Assembly (NCBI RefSeq): GCF_029643245.1
Contig: NZ_CP116398.1
Coordinates: 1,054,001 to 1,118,000, forward strand
DNA: 64,000 nt
From: Methylomonas sp. EFPC3
Lineage (GTDB): Bacteria; Pseudomonadota; Gammaproteobacteria; Methylococcales; Methylomonadaceae
Direction: 5' to 3'
Shown here: positions 28,224-37,851 of the stretch, one piece after another
How the letters are laid out: every line of letters begins with the position of its first letter
How positions within the stretch are numbered: the stretch's first letter is position 1
The notes under the pieces: generated by a model
Seen by the model: only the letters and a program-made list of their open reading frames with translations
Databases searched by the model: none
What the model was told of the DNA's origin: nothing
Position numbers and translations under genes: made by a program

Positions 28224-30367
28224 GGCGAAATCGGGTCAACGACGGATTGGCTATCGAACACTCTGGCAAACTCGGCGAATTCGGCAGCCGGCATCGGCCG
28301 CTGGAACAGAAACCCTTGTACGATGTCGCAGCCATTGTCCAGCAAAAAGTTAGCCTGATCCTGGTTTTCTACGCCCTCGGCAACCACTTCCAAGGACAAG
28401 GCCTCGGCCAGTGCCAAAATCGCCGAGGTAATCGCCATGTCGTCTTCGTTGTGCGGCAAGTCGCGAACGAAACTGTGGTCCACCTTCAACTCCGATATCG
28501 GCAGTTTTTTCAGGTAGGACAACGACGAATAGCCGGTGCCGAAATCGTCGATGCTGATCCTGACACCCAAAGCCTGCAACTCGCGTAGCGTAACCAATGC
28601 CTCTTCGACATTGTGCAGCAGAATGGTTTCGGTCAACTCCAGTTTCAAATAGCGCGGCTCCAGGCCGATTTGCGCCAATACCTCGCGGACATGGCCGCAG
28701 AATCCGCGTTGGCGGAATTGGTTGGCGGAGACGTTGACCGACATCACCAATTCAGGGCAAGCGCCTTGCCGTCGCCAACTCAGCACCTGACGACAGGCGT
28801 TCTCCAGAACCCAATTGCTGATCTGTGCGATCAGGCCGGAATCTTCGGCGATCGGGATGAATTGTGACGGACCGATCAAGCCCAATTCCGGGTGGCGCCA
28901 ACGAATCAAGGCTTCGCAACCGACCACTCGATGGCGGCGAATGTCGATTTTTGCCTGGTAATACAGTTCCAGTTCGTCGCGTTCGATGGCCCGGCGCAGG
29001 CTGTTTTCCATCGCCAGTTTATGGAAGGCAGCGACATTCAGCGATTTGCTGAAGAACTGGTAGTTGTTGTGTCCGTATTCGCCGGCGTGGTTCATTGCAA
29101 ATTCGCCGTTTTTGATGAAGCTATCTTCATCCATGCCATCGCCGGGGTATACGGCAATGCCGATATTGATGCCTAAAAACAGCTCGGTGGCCTCGACCGG
29201 AAACGATTGCTGCATGATATGAAAAATCCGCTTGGCGACTTTGACGCTGTCGCGGGCGTCTTGTACCCGGTTCAACAAAACGGTAAACGTGCTGCCGCCT
29301 AGCCGGGATACCGTCATATCCGCCAGATCGACGTCCGAATTGGCCGAGACGTAATCGCATTCCCTGACTTCGGCGACCAAGCGATCGGCAAACATTTTCA
29401 GCACGTGGTCGCCGATTTTAGGCCCCAAGGTTTCATTGATGCGCTTGAAGCGGGCGATACTGATGAACAAGGTCGAAAGCGCGGTGCCGTAACGGTCGCA
29501 AGCAGCCATGGCCTGGCCCAAAATTTCTTTGAACAGAGTGCGGTTGGGCAGCCCGGTCAATGGGTCGTAATAGGATAAAAACCGCACCCGCTCTTCGATG
29601 TGGCGTCGTTCGGTAATATCCTGAATCGCGCCGCGGATATGCTCCACCGCGTCGTGCTCGACAATCGGTTCGCCCTGAATGTGAAGTACCCGGCTGCTGC
29701 CGTCGCGATGCGTCACCGGCAATTCGATGCGGAAACTCAGCTTGTTCTTAAGGCACAAGTCTATGGCCTGCTGCAATTTGGCGGCCTCTGAAGCGTCCAC
29801 GCGGTTGAGCAGATCCAGCATTTTGAAAGAATGACGCGGCGGATCGATGTCCAGAATATTGAAAATCTCATCCGAACATTGCAGTGTGTCGCTGCTAACC
29901 TGCCAATCCCAACTGCCGAGTTGGGCAATTTTTTGCGCTTTGCGTAATTCCGACTCGCTCTTGGCCAACGCCGACATGGTGGCTACAGAGCGTAGCAGAT
30001 AGCGCAACCGGTGCGGCAAGGTCGGCCAATTGATCGGTTTGGCGATAAAATCGGTGGCACCCAATTCGAATGCGTGGTTCACCGATTCCAGATCGTCCAC
30101 GCCGGTCAGCATCACGATCGGCAATATGGCGTTGCCCGGCATTTGGCGAATGGCTTGCAAGCAATCGAAGCCGTTCAGATCGGGCAGCATTACGTCCAGC
30201 AGCACCAGATCGGGTTTCCGGCTGGTACAAAACTCCAGCCCTTGCCGACCGCTACCGGCACAGACCACGTCGAAGCCTTCCCGCTGCAAGATATCCTGCA
30301 ACATCAGACGCACCATGTCGTCATCGTCGATGGCCAGGATCAGATTGGTTGCGTGTGGTCGTTGCAT
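28220..30367 (-). CDS. Response regulator with degenerate GGDEF and intact EAL
   Basis: A 715-residue regulator of cyclic di-GMP. Order: receiver domain (Asp58 in [10 protein letters not shown]), a PAS-like domain (about 145-250), a GGDEF-fold domain whose active site reads GGSTF at 357-361, and an EAL domain with Glu485 in [17 protein letters not shown] and LKVDHSFV. The loss of the acidic residues of GG(D/E)EF and of the RxxD site argues against cyclase activity, while the phosphodiesterase site looks complete. It may thus act as a GTP- or ligand-gated phosphodiesterase (known for other degenerate GGDEF-EAL proteins). It directly abuts the kinase gene (no gap) and overlaps the next regulator by four bases. 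Confidence 0.9.
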   Translation of the reverse strand: MQRPHATNLILAIDDDDMVRLMLQDILQREGFDVVCAGSGRQGLEFCTSRKPDLVLLDVMLPDLNGFDCLQAIRQMPGNAILPIVMLTGVDDLESVNHAFELGATDFIAKPINWPTLPHRLRYLLRSVATMSALAKSESELRKAQKIAQLGSWDWQVSSDTLQCSDEIFNILDIDPPRHSFKMLDLLNRVDASEAAKLQQAIDLCLKNKLSFRIELPVTHRDGSSRVLHIQGEPIVEHDAVEHIRGAIQDITERRHIEERVRFLSYYDPLTGLPNRTLFKEILGQAMAACDRYGTALSTLFISIARFKRINETLGPKIGDHVLKMFADRLVAEVRECDYVSANSDVDLADMTVSRLGGSTFTVLLNRVQDARDSVKVAKRIFHIMQQSFPVEATELFLGINIGIAVYPGDGMDEDSFIKNGEFAMNHAGEYGHNNYQFFSKSLNVAAFHKLAMENSLRRAIERDELELYYQAKIDIRRHRVVGCEALIRWRHPELGLIGPSQFIPIAEDSGLIAQISNWVLENACRQVLSWRRQGACPELVMSVNVSANQFRQRGFCGHVREVLAQIGLEPRYLKLELTETILLHNVEEALVTLRELQALGVRISIDDFGTGYSSLSYLKKLPISELKVDHSFVRDLPHNEDDMAITSAILALAEALSLEVVAEGVENQDQANFLLDNGCDIVQGFLFQRPMPAAEFAEFARVFDSQSVVDPISP

Positions 30368-33124
30368 CTACGAAGCGGTGGCGGGAAGTTGTTGCACGAT
30401 AGTTTTATAGGCGGTTTGCAAGGATTCGGCAATACGACTATCGAACTCAAGCGTGTTATCGCGGGCGGCATGTTCTACATTGCGGGCCAATTCCGCCAGA
30501 TGATTCGCCCCGATATTCGCTGCGGTCGATTTCAGACTATGCGCCGCTTGCCGTACCTCCGCACTCTGTTGATGCTCGATCGCAAACGCGATCGCGCTGA
30601 TTTGCTGCGCGGCATTTTCCCGAAACAGCCTTAACACCTCAGCCACTAATTGGTCGCCGCCAATTTGGCGTAGCGAGCGCAATTCAGCAGAATCGAATTC
30701 GGCCTGTTGGCCGCGGTCGATGTCGGCAACTGCAGCGGATACCGCCGAAAACAGGTTCGGGCGGGTGTCGCCGATTAACGCGCGGATTTTGTCATGCAAG
30801 GTTTTTTGCAAAAACGGTTTACTCAAATAGTCGTCCATACCGACCCGCAGGCATTTTTCACGGTCGCCCTCCATCGCATTGGCCGTCAGAGCAATAATCG
30901 GCGTCCGCTTGATAGCCTTTGTCCGTTCCAGTTCGCGGATCTGCTGGGTCGCGGTGTAGCCGTCCATGACCGGCATCATGCAATCCATCAAGATTAAATC
31001 GGCCGGTTCGGTTTGGAACAAGTTCAACACTTCCTGGCCGTTGCTGGCGCAAATCAGGGTGTAACCCAATTGCCGCAGCATGGCGCTGCAGATTTTCTGG
31101 TTCACCGGATTATCTTCCGCCAGCAGGATACGCACGCTGGCAGCAGGCGCAGCCGGTTTGGCGTCGACCGCGACGTCCGCCGGTAGCAAGCGTAACAGGG
31201 TATCTTGCAAGGTACGGCGGTAAACCGGTTTCGGTAAATGCACGTCGCAACCGCAGTGGCGGATTTCGGCCATCTCGGTTTCGTCGGCACTGGATGAAAT
31301 AATCACGATGCGTAACCCGGCAAAACGGGCGTCGCCGCGGATACGTCTGGTCAGTTCGGTACCGCTGATGCCGTCCATTCTCATATCCAGCAATGCAACA
31401 TCGAAACTCTGCCCGGATTGCGCTCTTTGATCCAAAATTTCCAGGGCATGGCCGCCGTTTTTTGCAACCCGGAAATGCATGCCGAATTCGGCCAGATGAT
31501 TTTCCAGGATTCTGGCGTTAGTGGCGTTGTCTTCAACGACCAGCACGTGCTTTCCGGTTAGATTGCCCTGCGCGGCAGTTTTGACCGGCAACGGCGCCAG
31601 TGCTTCGCGCAACGGCAAGTAAACGCTGAAAACCGAACCGACCTGGGGCTGGCTCTCCACCCGGATCGTGCCGCCCATCAACTCGCAAAGCTCCTTGCTA
31701 ATGACCAGGCCCAAACCGGTGCCGCCGTATTTGCGGGTGGTGGAGCCGTCGGCTTGGCTGAAGGCCTGAAACAACCGGGATAAGGCCTCCGGATTCATGC
31801 CGATGCCAGTATCGCTGATCTTGAACTCCAGGCACAGGCCGCTGCCCGACGTGCACAGCGTGGATTCCCGGTTGCGAACCTGTAGTTTGACTTCGCCGGC
31901 CTCGGTGAACTTGACGGCATTCGACAACAGATTGGTCAGGATTTGCCGCAAACGGTAAGGGTCGCCGCGGACTTCTTTCGGCGTTGCCGGGTCGATTTCG
32001 CACAACAACCGAATGTTTTTGCTACTGGCCCGCTCGAAGAACAAGGCACCGAGCTGGTCGACCAAATTGCTCAAGCTGAAATCGGTTTCCTCCAGTTCCA
32101 GTTTGCCGGCCTCGATTTTGGAGAAATCCAGAATGTCGTTAATGATGGTCAGCAGCGAATCCGCAGAGCTGAACACGGTCTCTGCATACTGGCGCTGGGT
32201 CGGTTTCAATTCGGAACCTAGCAATAGTTCGGTCATGCCCAGGACGCCATTCATCGGCGTGCGGATTTCATGGCTCATCGTCGCCAGAAATTGGGATTTG
32301 GCGATACTTGCGGCCTGCGCATCGATAACGGCCTGGCGCAGGTCGGCAGTACGCAGGTCGACTTCCCGCTCCAGGCAACCGCGCTGGTTTTCCAACTCGG
32401 CGTCGCGTTGTTGAATGCGTTCGATCATTTGGTTGAAGCTTTTGACTAATTGGCCGATTTCGTCCCGGCTTTCGCCTTGAGCCCGCACCATGTAATTGTT
32501 GTCGACCGATACCTGTCTGGCCAGTTGCGACAATCGGGTCAGCGGTGCGGCGATGGATGCGGCCAGACGCCGGCCGAACCAGGCGGCAAACATAAAGGCG
32601 ACGAGCATCGAGAGCAGAATTTGCCCCAAGTTGATGCCGACCGAGCGCCACAACGGACGTAAATCGATCATTATCCTCAGGTAGCCGACCACTTCCCCAT
32701 TATCGTCCGGCAAGGGGTTAAGCGTTATCAGATTCAGCAACCGCATCCTTTGGCCGATCTGTTGTTCCTGGGCTTTTAACAGATTCGGCGGAAAGCTGTG
32801 CTGTAAAGCCTGTGTCGGATAGTGGGCGAAAATCTCGCCGTCGCGGCCGTAAAGTTGCGCGGACAGAATTTCCGGTTTGCCGCGTAAGGTGGCGAGTATG
32901 TCGGAACCGGTTTTGGCATCGCCGAACAATAGCGCGGCCCCGGCGCTGAATCCGATCATCTTGCCTAACGAGCGGATTTCGTTGAGCATTTCGTTTTTTT
33001 CCTGCCAAACCTGGGTAACGCTGACGATCGCCAAGGTCAATGCCAACGCCAACGCCAAGGTAACTGCCTGCAAACGCTGCAGTTTATAGGTCATCGGCAA
33101 GTCGACCAGCTTGTCCCGGATCAT
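30368..33124 (-). CDS. Hybrid histidine kinase with YfiN-like sensor, two receivers and Hpt
   Basis: A 918-residue BarA-type phosphorelay kinase. Order: first membrane segment at about 17-37, a periplasmic domain of about 125 residues resembling the CHASE8 domain of YfiN (GAALLFGDAKTGSDILATLR, then SAQLYGRDGEIFAHYP), second membrane segment at about 165-187, HAMP, coiled coil, HisKA with His285 in SHEIRTP, HATPase_c (DTGIGM, GTGLGL), receiver 1 with Asp580, receiver 2 with Asp714, and a C-terminal Hpt domain with His862 in AAHSLKST. All phosphotransfer residues are present. It follows the YfiR-family gene by 19 bases and is followed with no gap by two receiver-GGDEF-EAL genes, its likely targets. 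By analogy with YfiR-YfiN, the YfiR protein may bind its periplasmic domain. Confidence 0.92.
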   Translation of the reverse strand: MIRDKLVDLPMTYKLQRLQAVTLALALALTLAIVSVTQVWQEKNEMLNEIRSLGKMIGFSAGAALLFGDAKTGSDILATLRGKPEILSAQLYGRDGEIFAHYPTQALQHSFPPNLLKAQEQQIGQRMRLLNLITLNPLPDDNGEVVGYLRIMIDLRPLWRSVGINLGQILLSMLVAFMFAAWFGRRLAASIAAPLTRLSQLARQVSVDNNYMVRAQGESRDEIGQLVKSFNQMIERIQQRDAELENQRGCLEREVDLRTADLRQAVIDAQAASIAKSQFLATMSHEIRTPMNGVLGMTELLLGSELKPTQRQYAETVFSSADSLLTIINDILDFSKIEAGKLELEETDFSLSNLVDQLGALFFERASSKNIRLLCEIDPATPKEVRGDPYRLRQILTNLLSNAVKFTEAGEVKLQVRNRESTLCTSGSGLCLEFKISDTGIGMNPEALSRLFQAFSQADGSTTRKYGGTGLGLVISKELCELMGGTIRVESQPQVGSVFSVYLPLREALAPLPVKTAAQGNLTGKHVLVVEDNATNARILENHLAEFGMHFRVAKNGGHALEILDQRAQSGQSFDVALLDMRMDGISGTELTRRIRGDARFAGLRIVIISSSADETEMAEIRHCGCDVHLPKPVYRRTLQDTLLRLLPADVAVDAKPAAPAASVRILLAEDNPVNQKICSAMLRQLGYTLICASNGQEVLNLFQTEPADLILMDCMMPVMDGYTATQQIRELERTKAIKRTPIIALTANAMEGDREKCLRVGMDDYLSKPFLQKTLHDKIRALIGDTRPNLFSAVSAAVADIDRGQQAEFDSAELRSLRQIGGDQLVAEVLRLFRENAAQQISAIAFAIEHQQSAEVRQAAHSLKSTAANIGANHLAELARNVEHAARDNTLEFDSRIAESLQTAYKTIVQQLPATAS

Positions 33125-33143
33125 GACGATATCGGCTCCAGAA

Positions 33144-33671
33144 TCATTTGTTCAGGTTCAGATTTCTAGCGAGTTTCAGCAATTGGGCGCTGATGCGGAT
33201 GTTGGCGGCATTGGCATTGTCCAGGTTTACCTCGAAGTTCAGTCGGTTGCCGTCCTGAACCAGCCCAATGGTACCGTTCTGTTCTAAAAAGCCCGGTTTG
33301 TCGCTGACAGTGACCACCGGTGCGCCCCTCAAATCCCGCGCAATCTCTCCGGCGCCGGCAGCCGATTTGGCGATATATACCAGATGGCAGGCTTTCAAAT
33401 CTTTGCTCGCGACATCTTGGAGGACGGCCAACGGTTTGCCGTTGACGGTTTTGCCTTCCAGTGCCAGCAGATTGTCGCCAAGGTTGTGCGGGCTTACCAA
33501 GCACAAGTTGAATTTGTTCTGGCTGGCGGCCTCCGGCCATTCGATGAATTTAAAGAAGTTGTATAGAAACGCGACTTTTACCGCGGCTTCGTTGGCGGTT
33601 TCTGCAGCAAAGGCGCTGTGGAGGAATATCAGCGGCAGCACCAGCAGCGTAGCGGCTCTGCGCGCCGACAT
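33144..33671 (-). CDS. YfiR-family periplasmic protein
   Basis: A secreted protein of about 175 residues resembling the YfiR (DUF4154) family. It has a signal peptide ending HSAFA, then the family start ANEAAVKVAFLYNFFKFIEWP, FNLCLVSP, KACHLVYI and GFLEQNGTIGLVQDGNRLNFEVN. Two Cys are visible, one in each of FNLCL and KACHL. In Pseudomonas, YfiR restrains the cyclase YfiN through its periplasmic domain and responds to redox and envelope stress. Here the following gene is a kinase with a YfiN-like sensor, which suggests a similar partner role. The frame continues up to an ATG at 33758, adding 29 Arg-rich residues; I prefer 33671 for its normal signal peptide. It lies between the TonB receptor and kinase genes. 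Confidence 0.85.
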   Translation of the reverse strand: MSARRAATLLVLPLIFLHSAFAAETANEAAVKVAFLYNFFKFIEWPEAASQNKFNLCLVSPHNLGDNLLALEGKTVNGKPLAVLQDVASKDLKACHLVYIAKSAAGAGEIARDLRGAPVVTVSDKPGFLEQNGTIGLVQDGNRLNFEVNLDNANAANIRISAQLLKLARNLNLNK

Positions 33672-33776
33672 GGCCAAATTCCGGCGCCAGCGAGCACGGC
33701 GGCATTGAACGGCCGCTTGGGGGCTGCGAGCTGATTTTTGACGGATGTGCCAATTCATCGAGTTCCGCCGTCCCGG

Positions 33777-35858
33777 TTAAAATTGCCAGCGCAAGGTGCC
33801 GTAGACCTCGCGTTGCACAGCGGTTGCGGTGGAAAATAGATCGGAACCGTATTCGAAATGGTAACTGTCGAGCAGATTGCGCCCGACCAGTGCCAATTCC
33901 AAGCCCGAACCCAGATCCCAAGCCAAGCGTGCGTCAAGATCCTGATAACCCCGAGTAAAGCTTTGGTTGGTGACAGTGGAACTGACGAAGCGCCAATTCA
34001 AATCCAGTTTCAGTTGCGGAGTCAGATCGTACATCGACCACAGCATAGCTTTGTGGACTGGATAGCTGCTGCCTTCGTTGACGACGACGCTGGCCGGGAC
34101 GCCGTTACCCGGACGGACGCGGTCTTCCTCGTGACTGTAGTTGGCTTTTAGTTTCCACTTGTCGGAAACCTGCCAATCCAGACTGACTTCGCCGCCGTAG
34201 ACTTCGGCAATGCCCAAATTGCTCAGACCGGTACTCACCAATACGTAACTTGCCGGCGGCACGATTTTGAAACTGTTACTAATCGAATAACTGGTGAAGT
34301 CGTCATAATTATAATGATATAGCGCTATGTCGGCGCTGACCTGCGGCGTTATCTGGCCGCGCCAACCCAGTTCGAAACCGAGCATTTTCTCGGCTTCAAG
34401 GTTGGGATTGCCAACCAAGCCGGTGATCATGGGTACCGGCAAACCGGGCTGCGGAGGACGCAGATTCAGGCTGTACGAGATATTTTGTTCCACCCAGTTC
34501 GGTGTTCTGACCGAACGCGATACCGAGGCCCAGAAAGAGTTGCGGTCGTCTGGCGTCCATAACAGGCGGGCATTGGGTTGAACTTCGAAATGGGTGACCG
34601 GGTTGTGTTCGACCTTACCGCCTAAGGTCAAGCGCCAGCGGTCCGGCACCAGGCTGATTTCGTCTTGGACAAAGAAGCTGTAAATCCGGTCGGTCCGTTG
34701 CGGCGCGCTCATCGAAATTTGCGGACTGTTCTCGAAGTCATTGAGGTTGAAACGCAAACCGGCACCCCACAATAACAGATGGCGATCGTCCAGTTTGTAG
34801 TTGTGCTGAAAGTCGATATCGAAACTATCGATCTGGTATTGAGAGTTCAGAAACGGCGATTTTCGGCTATGCCGGTCCCAATACATCCGCACGACGGTAG
34901 TAGAATCTGTACCCTGGTGGTGCTCCCAACGGCCTTGTAAATAATGCCCGGAAAATTGTTGGTTGGCGGGTAGCAGTTGGGAGTAGGGCGGCGCCATCAC
35001 CGGTGTCAGATTGGCCGTAAGTGCCGGAAACTCAACCGGTGCGCCGTTACTGTCGCCGATGAATGCGTCTCCCTGGATACTCAGCTTATTGGCAATATCG
35101 AACGCTTTGTCGTAGCGAAAGCCGACTTTGCTCATATCGCCTTCGTCTCCGGCCTGATGAGATGATTCGCGGGTTCTGGAGTCGCCGTAATTCGAGTGCC
35201 GAGCGTAGACTTTCAAATAGGCCTCGTCGCCCAAATCGGCGCCGTAACGGACGCCGCCACCGTAGCGCTGAGTGCCGACTTGGCCGCTCAACAAAGTACC
35301 CTGAGTATTTTTTGCGGTTTTGGTGATGATATTGATTACGCCGTTTACCGCGTTGGCGCCCCATAGACTGGCGCCGGGACCGCGAATCACTTCAATGCGC
35401 TCGATGTCTTCCATCATCACGTCCTGCTGGTCCCACCAGACGCCGGAGAACAACGGGTTGTAAACACTGCGGCCGTCTACCAGCACCAACAATTTATTGG
35501 CAAACTGGGTATTGAAGCCGCGCACCGAAACAGCCCATTTGTTACCATCGACTTTGGCCACGTTCAAGCCGGGGACCACTCGCAATGCCTCCGGGATGGT
35601 AGTGGCCCCGCTGCGGCGGATGTCTTCGTTGCTCAGCACATAAATCGCGGCCGGCACATGGCTAACGTCGGTCGAAGTCTTCATCACAGACGTCACGTCC
35701 AGATTCAACAACTGTTCGACGCTAAGCGCTGTCAAATCCGGCAGATTTTCTTCTTCCGGCGATTGGTTGGCCGCTTCGGCGAGCTGCGTGGCCGTCGACC
35801 AGGCCACTACGAGGGCCAAAGTCGCCGGAGTCAAGGGGTGGTGTGCCTTACTCAACAT
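33777..35858 (-). CDS. TonB-dependent receptor of the signalling operon (second gene)
   Basis: A 693-residue outer-membrane receptor. After a signal peptide (to about residue 28) comes an acidic stretch and the motif DLTALSVEQLLNLDV at about 40-55 in place of a usual TonB box, then a plug domain (PAAIYVLSNEDIRRSG, VSVRGFNTQFANKLLVLVDG, RIEVIRGPGASLWGANAVNG) and a beta barrel ending in WQF with C-terminal Phe. The plug resembles colicin/vitamin-type (BtuB/CirA-like) receptors. The ligand is unknown. It follows the first receptor by ten bases and precedes the YfiR-family gene, so it is probably the outer-membrane input of the kinase system. Confidence 0.88.
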   Translation of the reverse strand: MLSKAHHPLTPATLALVVAWSTATQLAEAANQSPEEENLPDLTALSVEQLLNLDVTSVMKTSTDVSHVPAAIYVLSNEDIRRSGATTIPEALRVVPGLNVAKVDGNKWAVSVRGFNTQFANKLLVLVDGRSVYNPLFSGVWWDQQDVMMEDIERIEVIRGPGASLWGANAVNGVINIITKTAKNTQGTLLSGQVGTQRYGGGVRYGADLGDEAYLKVYARHSNYGDSRTRESSHQAGDEGDMSKVGFRYDKAFDIANKLSIQGDAFIGDSNGAPVEFPALTANLTPVMAPPYSQLLPANQQFSGHYLQGRWEHHQGTDSTTVVRMYWDRHSRKSPFLNSQYQIDSFDIDFQHNYKLDDRHLLLWGAGLRFNLNDFENSPQISMSAPQRTDRIYSFFVQDEISLVPDRWRLTLGGKVEHNPVTHFEVQPNARLLWTPDDRNSFWASVSRSVRTPNWVEQNISYSLNLRPPQPGLPVPMITGLVGNPNLEAEKMLGFELGWRGQITPQVSADIALYHYNYDDFTSYSISNSFKIVPPASYVLVSTGLSNLGIAEVYGGEVSLDWQVSDKWKLKANYSHEEDRVRPGNGVPASVVVNEGSSYPVHKAMLWSMYDLTPQLKLDLNWRFVSSTVTNQSFTRGYQDLDARLAWDLGSGLELALVGRNLLDSYHFEYGSDLFSTATAVQREVYGTLRWQF

Positions 35859-35868
35859 GGTCGGGAGC

Positions 35869-37851
35869 TCAGAAAGTCAATTGGAATTTCAAACGAAGCT
35901 CCCTGCCGTTCATGCGGATGATGTCCACTTGGTTGCTGACGCCCGGCATCTGCGGGTGAATATCGAACAGATTATAGATGCCGAAAGAGGTGTCCAGGCC
36001 GCGGATGATTTTATCCGAACTCAGGTTGACGTTCACCAGATTGTAAGTGTCGGCAAAGCTGCCGGCATAATCCAGTTTGCGCCGGTCGATAAAGATGTTT
36101 TCGATCCCCAGCGTTAGATTGTCGTTAAAAAAGGATTCAGCGTAATGCAATTTAAAAAGGTTTTGCGGCGAATAGGTGGCCCAAGTGCCGTGCAGGTTCT
36201 CGTTAGTCAGTAGATTGTAGGTATAAGAGGCTTTTAACAACCGGCCATTGTTCCAACGTTTTTCCGCTTCCAACTCGATGCCGTAAGCGTGGTAGCGGCC
36301 GTAATTTTGCACCGAATAGTCGCCGTTGATGTCGTCTGTGACTGGTCGGCCCTGCAGCAATTGCGAGATATCGTTGTAAAACAGCGAGCTTAGCAGCCGC
36401 AACCCGCTTTTGCCGCGCCATTCGGCGATGGCTTCGTAGCTTTTGATCTGCTCCTCGCGCATGTCGGGGTTGGCAACGAACCCAAACGCATTGTAGTCGC
36501 GCTCCCAGGAGTTGGGAGCCCGAAAGGTCGAACTGTAAAGCAGTTTAAACTGGGTGTTGTCCAAAGGGCTCCAAATCAAGCCGAGCCGCGGGTTGGCCTG
36601 CATGCTGTTAAGCATATGGTGGTAGTCGAGGCGGGCGCCGGCGCTGAATACCAGATCGTCCAGGACCTGGATATCGTCCTGCAGATACGCCTCCAGCCGA
36701 TGGCCGCTACGCCGGCTTTGGACGTAGGAGAAGTAGGGATCAATGTCGTAATTGATCAGCGACTGACGCTGATCGTATTGGTATTCCAAACCCATGATGA
36801 CGCGGTGGCTGTCGATCGGCGAAAAAGTCAATTGCGCTTCGCCGCCCCACCAGCGTCCGCTCGCGAAATCATGGTTGATCACCCTTGCGCCGTCAACCAG
36901 ATAGGCCTGATCTGCATGGTAGCCGTAGCCTTGGTAAAAGCCTTTAACGCGTAGCTTACTGGTGTCGCTGAAGTTTTTTTCGTATTTGAGATTAGTGAAA
37001 AATTGTTTGTCCTCGGTAAAGTATTGCTGGTCGTTGAAAACCGCGTCGAACGATGCGGTCGGCACCCGTTTAAAACGACTGACATAACCGCCGCTCAGCG
37101 TGAATTCTTCGAAGGCGAATTTACCGAACATGCGGTCGGCGCGTTCGTCGTCCATATTGTGGGCGACACCATAGTTGGTCTCGGGGGCATCAAATCCCGG
37201 AAAATACAAATTTTCCACGCCGGCGCTATCGAAATGCGACGCCGAAAACAGCAGGTCGGCACCGTTGTCCAGCGTCTTGCCGTAACTGACTCGGCCCTTG
37301 TAGGTGTCGAAAGTGCCGATTTCCCCGGCCACTTGAGCTCCGTTAATGGCTTGGCCTTTTTTGGTGACGATGTTGATCATGCCCAAAAATGCGTTCGCGC
37401 CGTAGATCGACGAACCCGAACCCGGTACGTACTCGATGTGGTCGACCATGTCCATATCTAGCAAAAATTCCTGCGCGATATAACCGCCATCGTAAATGTT
37501 TTCGTTCATGCGCTGGCCGTCGATCATCAGCAAAATCCGCGAATTGTAGTCGCCGCTACGCATGAAACCGCGCGCACCAAGAAAACTGTAGTTGCGGTCA
37601 TTGCTGGTAAACAGCCCGCGCAGGCTGTTTAGCGCTTCCGCGAGGGTGCGCCAGCCGAACGTGCGGATGTCTTTTGCGGTCAAGATCGAAATTGACGTGG
37701 GAGCCTGACTGGTTTTTTCGCCAAGACGCGACGCACTGATGATGTCAAGTTTCAATAATTCTTCGATCGACAGATTGGTGAAATCTTCACGGGTCGCTTC
37801 ATTGGCGAAGGCCGTCGAGGCGAAGAATGACGCCGCAATCAGTTTACGCAT
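35869..37851 (-). CDS. TonB-dependent receptor of the signalling operon (first gene)
   Basis: A 660-residue outer-membrane receptor and the promoter-proximal gene of the six-gene operon. It has a short signal peptide (MRKLIAASFFASTAFA), the motif NLSIEELLKLDIISASR at about 27-43, similar to that of the next gene, a plug domain (SISILTAKDIRTFGWRTLAE, GARGFMRSGDYNSRILLMIDG, IEYVPGSGSSIYGANAFLGMINIV) and a barrel ending LKFQLTF. The two receptors are only distantly alike, so they probably bind different ligands or work as a pair. Most of the upstream 310 bases would be its promoter and leader. Confidence 0.87.
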   Translation of the reverse strand: MRKLIAASFFASTAFANEATREDFTNLSIEELLKLDIISASRLGEKTSQAPTSISILTAKDIRTFGWRTLAEALNSLRGLFTSNDRNYSFLGARGFMRSGDYNSRILLMIDGQRMNENIYDGGYIAQEFLLDMDMVDHIEYVPGSGSSIYGANAFLGMINIVTKKGQAINGAQVAGEIGTFDTYKGRVSYGKTLDNGADLLFSASHFDSAGVENLYFPGFDAPETNYGVAHNMDDERADRMFGKFAFEEFTLSGGYVSRFKRVPTASFDAVFNDQQYFTEDKQFFTNLKYEKNFSDTSKLRVKGFYQGYGYHADQAYLVDGARVINHDFASGRWWGGEAQLTFSPIDSHRVIMGLEYQYDQRQSLINYDIDPYFSYVQSRRSGHRLEAYLQDDIQVLDDLVFSAGARLDYHHMLNSMQANPRLGLIWSPLDNTQFKLLYSSTFRAPNSWERDYNAFGFVANPDMREEQIKSYEAIAEWRGKSGLRLLSSLFYNDISQLLQGRPVTDDINGDYSVQNYGRYHAYGIELEAEKRWNNGRLLKASYTYNLLTNENLHGTWATYSPQNLFKLHYAESFFNDNLTLGIENIFIDRRKLDYAGSFADTYNLVNVNLSSDKIIRGLDTSFGIYNLFDIHPQMPGVSNQVDIIRMNGRELRLKFQLTF

